11,022 nucleotides of DNA from positions 1-11,022 of the forward strand of contig JADILY010000083.1 in assembly GCA_017695055.1 (NCBI GenBank). The letters run 5' to 3'. Source of the DNA: Merdivivens faecigallinarum. Lineage in GTDB: Bacteria; Bacteroidota; Bacteroidia; Bacteroidales; UBA932. The position numbers were made by a program, and so were the translations under genes. Under the pieces are notes generated by a model, which was given only the letters and a program-made list of their open reading frames with translations, ran no database searches and had not been told where the DNA came from. Positions 5,940 through 11,022 of the stretch are shown here, in pieces; the stretch's first letter is position 1; each line of letters begins with the position of its first letter.

Positions 5940-7412
5940 ATGAGAGACATTTACATTTATAACACACTCAGCCGCAAGAAAGAGTTGTTCAAGCCGGTTA
6001 CACCCGGACATGTAGGATTGTACATATGTGGCCCGACAGTATATGGAGATCCGCATCTGGGGCATGCCAGGCCAGGCATCACATACGATGTTCTCGTCAG
6101 GCTTTTCAGACATTTGGGATACAAGGTAAGGTATGTAAGGAATATCACGGACGTAGGACACCTGGAGAACGACTCTGATTCCGGAGAAGACAAGATTGCG
6201 AAGAAAGCACGCATCGAGGAACTGGAACCGATGGAAATCGCCCAGGAATATACCATCCGTTACCATGATGCCATGCGCAAGCTCAACGTGGCTCCGCCAA
6301 GCATAGAACCACGGGCCTCGGGGCATATCATAGAGCAGATAAGCCTTGTCGAGAAAATCCTCAAGGCCGGATACGCGTATGTCAGCAACGGCTCGGTATA
6401 TTTCGACGTAAAGGCCTATGACAAAGACCACAAATACGGCATATTGTCAGGAAGGGTTCTTGATGAAATGATATCGAACACACGCGAACTCGACGGACAG
6501 GGAGACAAGCATTCACCTTATGATTTTGCATTGTGGAAAAAGGCCGCTCCGGAACACATAATGAAATGGCCGTCCCCATGGAGCGAAGGTTTTCCTGGAT
6601 GGCATCTCGAGTGCTCGGCAATGAGCGAGAAATATCTCGGGTCACAATTCGACATACACGGCGGCGGGATGGACCTGCTGTTCCCTCATCATGAATGCGA
6701 ATTTGCACAGAACATGGCATCCCGCGGAACCAGCGGAGTAAACTACTGGATGCACAACAACATGATTACCATCAAAGGACAGAAGATGGGAAAATCGCTC
6801 GGCAATTTCATTACATTGAATGAACTTTTCAGCGGGGCCAATTCCGTACTCAAACAGGCATACTCGCCTATGACAGTGAGGTTCTTCATCCTTCAGGCGC
6901 ATTACAGAGGCACACTGGATTTCAGCAACGAGGCCTTGCAGGCTTCGGAAAAAGGGCTCAGGAGAATCATGCAGGCCCAAAAGGACTCCTCCAGACTCAC
7001 CGCCGACACCAACGCTCCGGATAATCCTGAAATGGACAGCATAGTCGAGAAGATTTACGAGGCGCTCTGCGATGATCTGAATACTCCGGTGGCACTTTCA
7101 TATATCTTCGATGCCGTGAAAATAGTAAATTCCGCGAAAGACAGGCAAATCAGTCTGAATGCGAAAGACATAGAAAAGCTGAATACCGTCTTTACGGACA
7201 TCCTGGGTGGGATTCTCGGCATCTGCGACGAGGAAAACGGTGACGGGCACCAGGGTGTCGTAGACAGCCTCGTGAACATGGTACTCGAAGTCAGGAAAAA
7301 AGCCAAGGAAAACAAGGACTGGACGACGAGCGACCGTATAAGGGACGAGCTCAAACAGTCCGGGATACTGATAAAGGATACGAAAGAGGGTACGGAATGG
7401 GGTTTCGAATAG
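5940..7412 (+). CDS. cysS: Cysteinyl-tRNA synthetase
   Basis: Class I aminoacyl-tRNA synthetase that charges tRNA-Cys with cysteine using ATP, in the cytoplasm. The 490-residue length is normal. The HIGH motif appears as HLGH (39-42) in GPTVYGDPHLGHAR, and the KMSKS loop as KMGKS (282-286). The active-site zinc ligands align with C30, C225 (GWHLECSAMS), H250 and E254 (FPHHECE), which also gives selectivity for cysteine over serine. A helical anticodon-binding part fills the C-terminus. The ATG at 5940 follows the predicted promoter closely, and the N-terminus MRDIYIYNTLSRKKELF is typical of the family. It is transcribed alone and ends at a terminator shared with the convergent fab operon. Confidence 0.97.
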   Translation: MRDIYIYNTLSRKKELFKPVTPGHVGLYICGPTVYGDPHLGHARPGITYDVLVRLFRHLGYKVRYVRNITDVGHLENDSDSGEDKIAKKARIEELEPMEIAQEYTIRYHDAMRKLNVAPPSIEPRASGHIIEQISLVEKILKAGYAYVSNGSVYFDVKAYDKDHKYGILSGRVLDEMISNTRELDGQGDKHSPYDFALWKKAAPEHIMKWPSPWSEGFPGWHLECSAMSEKYLGSQFDIHGGGMDLLFPHHECEFAQNMASRGTSGVNYWMHNNMITIKGQKMGKSLGNFITLNELFSGANSVLKQAYSPMTVRFFILQAHYRGTLDFSNEALQASEKGLRRIMQAQKDSSRLTADTNAPDNPEMDSIVEKIYEALCDDLNTPVALSYIFDAVKIVNSAKDRQISLNAKDIEKLNTVFTDILGGILGICDEENGDGHQGVVDSLVNMVLEVRKKAKENKDWTTSDRIRDELKQSGILIKDTKEGTEWGFE

Positions 7413-7424
7413 ATGAAGAAGTGC

Positions 7425-7475
7425 CACTGAGATAGAAATATCACTTAGACAGAAATATCACCGAGATAGAAAAGA
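7425..7475. repeat. Three tandem 17-nt units after cysS
   Basis: Units start at 7425 (CACTGAGATAGAAATAT), 7442 (CACTTAGACAGAAATAT) and 7459 (CACCGAGATAGAAAAGA), each 17 nt and differing by a few bases. The last runs into the terminator stem. No function is evident. Confidence 0.65.
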
Positions 7476-7510
7476 GGCTGCGACAGGATGGTTTTTCCGT
7501 CACAGCCTCT
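7473..7510. terminator. Bidirectional terminator between cysS and fabZ
   Basis: AGAGGCTG (7473-7480) pairs exactly with CAGCCTCT (7503-7510). The stem continues after a C/A mismatch through GAC/GTC and GG/CC. TCAATATTTT follows on the plus strand and TTTTCTATC on the minus strand, so it can stop both converging transcripts. Confidence 0.7.
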
Positions 7511-7521
7511 TCAATATTTTC

Positions 7522-7569
7522 AATTCTTCAAAAGATTCTTAAAATAATTCTTCAGAAGATTCTTAAAAA
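7522..7569. repeat. Tandem duplication of a 24-nt unit
   Basis: AATTCTTCAAAAGATTCTTA plus AAAT (7522-7545) is followed at once by AATTCTTCAGAAGATTCTTA plus AAAA (7546-7569), with two mismatches. The second copy holds the small palindrome TCTTC-A-GAAGA. It lies between the terminator and the end of fabZ. Confidence 0.65.
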
Positions 7570-7592
7570 TCCCAGCAGGAGTTACAAAAAAA

Positions 7593-8003
7593 TTATTTAA
7601 GCATAAATGAAAGCGATGCCTTCGAGCAAAGCGTTTCACCTACATAGATGGAAGCCTCCGTGAAAAACATCATACCGCGGCTTTTCACAAGTTTCGTCCT
7701 GATTTCCATCCTGTCTCCAGGGACTATCTGGTGCTTGAACCTTGCGGAATCGATTCCGGTGTAGAACGGGGTACGTCCTTCAAGGGCGCTAAGCACCAAC
7801 AAGGAACTGGCCTGCCCCATAATCTCGCACTGTATGACTCCAGGAACTACCGGATGTCCGGGATAGTGCCCTTGCAGGAAGAACTCGTCTCCTCTTACAT
7901 TATAGTAAGCGCGGACCGTACCGTCATCCTCCAAGTAAATCTCATCGATGAGCAACATCGGTTCACGGTGAGGCAAATACTTTTTTAATTCCTCTCTGTC
8001 CAT
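7593..8003 (-). CDS. fabZ: 3-hydroxyacyl-ACP dehydratase FabZ
   Basis: Hot-dog-fold enzyme that removes water from 3-hydroxyacyl-ACP to give trans-2-enoyl-ACP in type II fatty acid synthesis. The 136 residues are normal for stand-alone FabZ. LPHREPMLLIDEI (10-22) and FFLQGHYPGHPVVPGVIQCEIMGQ (41-64) are diagnostic, with catalytic H46 and E60; GIDSARFKHQIVPGD follows the usual FAGIDEARFKRPVVPGD pattern. This copy is not the LpxC-FabZ fusion often found in Bacteroidetes. It is the last gene of the fabH-fabF-fabZ operon, 28 nt after fabF. A specialised dehydratase for a subset of acyl chains cannot be excluded, but the residues look canonical. Confidence 0.92.
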   Translation of the reverse strand: MDREELKKYLPHREPMLLIDEIYLEDDGTVRAYYNVRGDEFFLQGHYPGHPVVPGVIQCEIMGQASSLLVLSALEGRTPFYTGIDSARFKHQIVPGDRMEIRTKLVKSRGMMFFTEASIYVGETLCSKASLSFMLK

Positions 8004-8031
8004 AATAATTAGGTTTTAGTCTAGTTTATTT

Positions 8032-9291
8032 TTATTTTCCGAGTTTTCTCAGTGCGACAGTGCCGTTATGGCCTCCGAAACCGAGCGAATTCGAAATGGC
8101 AACGTCTATATTGCATTCTTCCGCCTTACCCGGAGTGTAATTCAAATCGCATTCAGGGTCAGGGGTTTCAAGGTTGGCCGTCGGAGGTATGAGCGAGTCT
8201 TTCATCGCCAGAGCCGAAATAATCAGCTCTACAGCACCGGCTGCACCCAACATGTGGCCGGTCATCGATTTCGTAGAACTTATATGAACCTTGTATGCAG
8301 TATCGCCCAAAGCCTTCTTGATTGCATTGGTCTCTGAAACATCGTTCAGAGGAGTCCCCGTTCCGTGGGCATTTATATACAAGGTATCCTTGTCCGGATT
8401 GTACCCGGCTTCTTCCAGAGCTTCCCTCATGGCCGTTGCCGGAACTTCTCCGGAAGGCTCAGGAGCCGTTATATGATGGGCGTCGCAGGTATTTCCATAA
8501 CCGCAGACTTCTGCATAAATCCTTGCGCCTCTCGCAACGGCATGCTCGTATTCTTCAAGAATCAGGACACCGGCGCCTTCTCCCATGACGAAACCGGCCC
8601 TGCGCTTGTCGAAAGGCAGTGATGCCGCGTTCGGGTCTTCAGATTTTGAAAGGGCCTTGCTATTGGCGAAACCTGCTATTGCAAACGAGTTTATAGGGGC
8701 TTCTGCACCTCCGGCTATAATTGCATCCGCATATCCGTGCTTGATGGCCCTGTATGCCTCTCCTACCGCATGCGTTCCAGTCGCACAGGCTGTCACTACC
8801 GGCAGACACGGGCCCTGGGCATGAAACTCGATGGCTATGGTACCGGATGCCATATTTGAAATCATCATAGGCACCATCAGGGGAGAGACCCTCCTTGCCC
8901 CGTCGAAAAACAGATTGTGCATCTGCTCCATATTGGTGTGTATTCCGCCAATTCCCGAGCCTACATATACTCCGAGACGGCCCGGCTCTATTTTCCCTTC
9001 AAGGTCGGAATCAAGCATGGCCTGTTTTGCAGCCGCCAAAGCATATTGGGTATATTTGTCGCTCCTTCTGATAGTTGCGACACTTATTCCATAGGATGCA
9101 GGGTCAAAGTCTTTTACCTTGGCCACCACCTTGACTGGCAATGTCGACAATTCAACATCGTAGGGAGAATCCAGTTTTGTAAGGATGTCCACTCCGCAAT
9201 GTCCGTTCCTGATATTGTCCCACATAGTTGGAATATCATTCCCGACAGGAGAGACGACTCCCATACCAGTAATAACTACTCTTTTTGCCAT
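8032..9291 (-). CDS. fabF: 3-oxoacyl-ACP synthase II (KAS II)
   Basis: Condensing enzyme that adds malonyl-ACP units to growing acyl-ACP in fatty acid elongation. The 419 residues show a complete thiolase-fold KAS II. The catalytic triad is C169 (VTACATGTHAVGEAY), H309 (INAHGTGTPLND) and H346 (SSTKSMTGHMLGAAGA), with conserved K341. The N-terminal RVVITGMGVVSPVGND and C-terminal NSLGFGGHNGTVAL are hallmark segments. The start codon ATG follows the fabH stop by 39 nt. That gap contains a possible additional promoter (see 9296-9326), which could let fabF-fabZ be expressed partly independently of fabH. No acyl carrier protein gene precedes it, unlike the common acpP-fabF pairing. Confidence 0.95.
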   Translation of the reverse strand: MAKRVVITGMGVVSPVGNDIPTMWDNIRNGHCGVDILTKLDSPYDVELSTLPVKVVAKVKDFDPASYGISVATIRRSDKYTQYALAAAKQAMLDSDLEGKIEPGRLGVYVGSGIGGIHTNMEQMHNLFFDGARRVSPLMVPMMISNMASGTIAIEFHAQGPCLPVVTACATGTHAVGEAYRAIKHGYADAIIAGGAEAPINSFAIAGFANSKALSKSEDPNAASLPFDKRRAGFVMGEGAGVLILEEYEHAVARGARIYAEVCGYGNTCDAHHITAPEPSGEVPATAMREALEEAGYNPDKDTLYINAHGTGTPLNDVSETNAIKKALGDTAYKVHISSTKSMTGHMLGAAGAVELIISALAMKDSLIPPTANLETPDPECDLNYTPGKAEECNIDVAISNSLGFGGHNGTVALRKLGK

Positions 9292-9295
9292 ATCA

Positions 9296-9326
9296 CAAAA
9301 ATATTTTACAACTTATGATTATCAAA
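9296..9326 (-). promoter_or_regulatory. Possible internal promoter directly before fabF
   Basis: On the minus strand TTTG (9326-9323), a 19-nt spacer and TATTTTTG (9303-9296) match the -33/-7 consensus exactly. The start of transcription would be at about the fabF ATG (9291), implying a leaderless or nearly leaderless message. The gap is AT-rich, so a chance match is possible. Confidence 0.4.
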
Positions 9327-9330
9327 TAAT

Positions 9331-10299
9331 TTACTTATCCCAGACTACGAGGGCCGCTCCGGAAACGAAACCGGCACCGAATGCACTCATAATCAGCTTC
9401 TGTCCCTTTGAAAGACGTCCGCTCCTGTTCATATCGTCGAGCAGGATAGGCACTGAAGCGGAAGACGTATTCCCGAGATGCTCTATGTTATGCACAAACT
9501 TGTCGTGGGATATGTCAAAATGTTTCTGTATGGAATCGATTATCCTCAGATTCGCCTGATGAAGCAGATAATAATCGACATCATCGGCCTTCATCCCCGT
9601 CTTTTCAAGAACAGCCGAAATGTCCGCCACACCGGCACGCGTAGCCATCCTGAAAATATCTCTTCCGTTCATGGTCAGAGGCACAGGCTCCTTCTCTTTT
9701 GTTATATACGGAGTAGGCTCCAGAACCCTCTTGTAATACAGTGACTCCACGGCCGGAACGCCGGAAAGCTTTACTTCCTTTATGCAGTCGCTGTCCTTGT
9801 CCGTACAGTCAAGTATTACGGCGGCAGCACCGTCGCCGAAAAGGACACATACGTTCCTGTCCGCCCAGTTCATCATCCTCGTAGGCTCCTCGGCACATAC
9901 CAGCAATATGTATCTCACATCCTTATGCGCCAGAGAATATCCGTGTACAAAGTCCAAACCATATATGAAGCCGGCACAGGCGGCATTTATATCCATTGTC
10001 GGTACCTTTGTCCCCAAATCACGCTGAATCACGCAACTCAGGCCGGGAGTAACGAATTCGTTCACAACATTGGAACAAACAATCAAATCTATGTCATCGA
10101 GGCCGATACCGGCATTCTCAACCGCTTTCCTTGCGGCATCCACTGCCATATCCTCAAGTTTTTCATCGGAAATCACCTTCCTTGAAGATATGCCGGTCCT
10201 CGTGACAATCCATTCGTCCGATGTATCCAAAAAGGTCGAAAGCATCTCGTTCGTAACTTCTTTCTTTGGCAAAGAACTTCCTGTTCCTATAATCCTCAT
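9331..10299 (-). CDS. fabH: 3-oxoacyl-ACP synthase III (KAS III)
   Basis: Starts fatty acid synthesis by condensing acetyl-CoA or a branched acyl-CoA with malonyl-ACP. The 322 residues show the KAS III triad: C108 (INAACAGFIYGLDF), H247 (YYLLHQANLRI) and N277 (LGNTSSASVPILL). TSDEWIVTRTGISSRKV (26-42) is the typical CoA-binding region, and the C-terminal FGAGFVSGAALVVWD is also typical. It begins with ATG (MRIIGTGSSLPKKEV) and leads the fabH-fabF-fabZ operon. Upstream, a third copy of the dispersed repeat carries a consensus promoter pointing at it (10404-10435), which predicts a leader of about 100 nt. Primer preference cannot be read from the sequence. Confidence 0.95.
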   Translation of the reverse strand: MRIIGTGSSLPKKEVTNEMLSTFLDTSDEWIVTRTGISSRKVISDEKLEDMAVDAARKAVENAGIGLDDIDLIVCSNVVNEFVTPGLSCVIQRDLGTKVPTMDINAACAGFIYGLDFVHGYSLAHKDVRYILLVCAEEPTRMMNWADRNVCVLFGDGAAAVILDCTDKDSDCIKEVKLSGVPAVESLYYKRVLEPTPYITKEKEPVPLTMNGRDIFRMATRAGVADISAVLEKTGMKADDVDYYLLHQANLRIIDSIQKHFDISHDKFVHNIEHLGNTSSASVPILLDDMNRSGRLSKGQKLIMSAFGAGFVSGAALVVWDK

Positions 10300-10402
10300 A
10301 TAAAAAAATCTAAAATTTAAACTCTATACGATAGTTTGCATTATCTATGCGAATTTATTTCCATTCCGCGATACTTGCAAAACATATCAGGCATTTCAAA
10401 GC

Positions 10403-10498
10403 GCAAATATACGCAGAAGCCGAGAGCAATGCAAATGAACTTGTTCAATTTGCTTTACCGAGGCGCTACAGTATTTCTGCCGCAGGCAAATATATGTT
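10403..10498 (-). repeat. Third member of the dispersed promoter repeat
   Basis: Positions 10403-10436 are the exact reverse complement of 705-738 (34 of 34 bases). Further upstream (minus-strand sense) the stretch to about 10498 contains a second TATATTTG (10494-10487), then GAAATAC and GCGCCTCGG, resembling the spacer after the first copy at 542-573. Only 45-50 nt separate the two -7 motifs' segments here, against about 130 nt in the left element, so the spacer length varies. Confidence 0.75.
10404..10435 (-). promoter_or_regulatory. Repeat-borne consensus promoter for fabH
   Basis: On the minus strand TTTG (10435-10432), a 20-nt spacer and TATATTTG (10411-10404) match the Bacteroidetes consensus perfectly. 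The predicted start near 10398 gives a leader of about 100 nt before fabH. No better -33/-7 pair was found between it and fabH. Confidence 0.6.
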
Positions 10499-10578
10499 AA
10501 ATTAATGTATTTGTGGTAAAAAAATATATTTTGGGGTGAAATATGGTCCCTTAAAATGAATAATTTGCCAATAAACGG

Positions 10579-10586
10579 TATTTTTG
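10579..10586 (+). promoter_or_regulatory. -7 box just before the right-edge membrane protein
   Basis: TATTTTTG matches TAnnTTTG and is followed by CGCC and the ATG at 10591, so transcription could start at or next to the start codon. No TTTG lies at the expected 19-21 nt upstream (one at 10564-10567 is too close), so the promoter is incomplete. Confidence 0.35.
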
Positions 10587-10590
10587 CGCC

Positions 10591-11022
10591 ATGAGAAACA
10601 CAATACCTGACTATATCGCCGATTCAGGCAACCTTGTCCTCAACATTATATTGACAACCGTATTCGCTGTCATATTCATAGCCGTATACGCGTTCTTCTC
10701 GCAGACGACATGGTTCGACTTGCACGACGAGTCCCGTTTCCTGTTTACGGCCGGATTCATCTCGGCTTCAGAGTTGCTGCTGATAATAAGCAATACGGCG
10801 CTTTTCTACAAGCACAGGAAAAAACCGCTGTCCACGGCACTGTTCGCCGTATGGATTTTTCTGGAAATATTCCTGATTGCCGCCATGTACACAGGCATCG
10901 CGGCTTTCATCGCCTGCCAGGACTCCTGGACCGGGACATATTTTCCTCACTGGATTTCATGTTTTTTGAGGACATACCCGAAAGCCTTCCTTGTAACGGG
11001 CATCGCCATCGGGATACCATAC
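10591..11022 (+). CDS. Polytopic membrane protein, N-terminal part; likely LytTR-type regulator
   Basis: The frame opens at ATG 10591 (MRNTIPDYIADSGNLVLNIIL) and stays open for all 144 codons to the window edge, so the gene is cut off. Four hydrophobic segments are visible: about 15-36, 50-73, 82-108 and one starting near 131. Short charged stretches (KHRKKP at 74-79) separate them. The opening (xIPxYIxxxGNLxxNIIxTxxFAxIFIxxY) and the WIFLEIFLIAAMYT segment resemble the membrane part of Bacteroidetes proteins that end in a LytTR DNA-binding domain. From recollection of that family, I infer a membrane-anchored transcriptional regulator. The decisive C-terminal domain lies outside the window, so another four-helix membrane protein remains possible. 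It diverges from fabH. Confidence 0.6.
   Translation, partial: MRNTIPDYIADSGNLVLNIILTTVFAVIFIAVYAFFSQTTWFDLHDESRFLFTAGFISASELLLIISNTALFYKHRKKPLSTALFAVWIFLEIFLIAAMYTGIAAFIACQDSWTGTYFPHWISCFLRTYPKAFLVTGIAIGIPY

Noticed and set aside
7425..7569. CRISPR-like array after cysS
   Set aside because: The units are directly adjacent with no unique spacers, are imperfect and number only three and two.
10611..10950. Minus-strand frames of 60 codons opposite the right-edge gene
   Set aside because: They lie opposite a long open frame with clear transmembrane segments and show no domain.

Overview
The window looks like the chromosome of a Bacteroidales-type member of the Bacteroidota. Several upstream regions carry the -33/-7 promoter of that phylum (TTTG, 19-21 nt, TAnnTTTG). 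Shine-Dalgarno sequences are largely absent, with one striking exception before osmC. The proteins resemble Bacteroidetes forms, for example the KMGKS-type CysRS and a small Zn-ribbon protein. Codon use favours ATA (Ile) and AGG (Arg). The genus cannot be fixed from this sequence. No CRISPR array, insertion sequence, integrase, tRNA or rRNA was seen.

Layout. Positions 1-763 hold no convincing gene. They contain nested inverted repeats, a terminator-like hairpin and a two-copy dispersed repeat whose conserved part reads as a consensus promoter aimed at miaB. Rightward miaB (tRNA ms2i6A37 methylthiotransferase) and an OsmC-family protein follow, ending at two hairpins that also serve the convergent leftward unit. 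That unit is a small zinc-ribbon protein plus the M3 metallopeptidase dcp, joined by an ATGA stop/start overlap. Rightward again come a short single-stranded DNA-binding protein and cysS (cysteinyl-tRNA synthetase) with its own promoter. After a convergent terminator comes the leftward fabH-fabF-fabZ operon for type II fatty acid synthesis: KAS III starts the chain, KAS II elongates and FabZ dehydrates. Upstream of fabH lies a third copy of the dispersed promoter repeat, again pointing at the gene. At the right edge a polytopic membrane protein starts and runs off the window; it resembles the membrane half of Bacteroidetes LytTR-type regulators.

Most of the window is core housekeeping (tRNA modification, aminoacylation, lipid synthesis, peptide turnover, DNA binding). 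The most notable non-gene signal is the dispersed repeat: a 34-nt block, identical in two places about 9.7 kb apart, carries a perfect TTTG-N20-TATATTTG promoter. In both places it faces the start of a core gene (miaB, fabH), suggesting a repeat family that disperses ready-made promoters. I found no convincing new multi-gene system.
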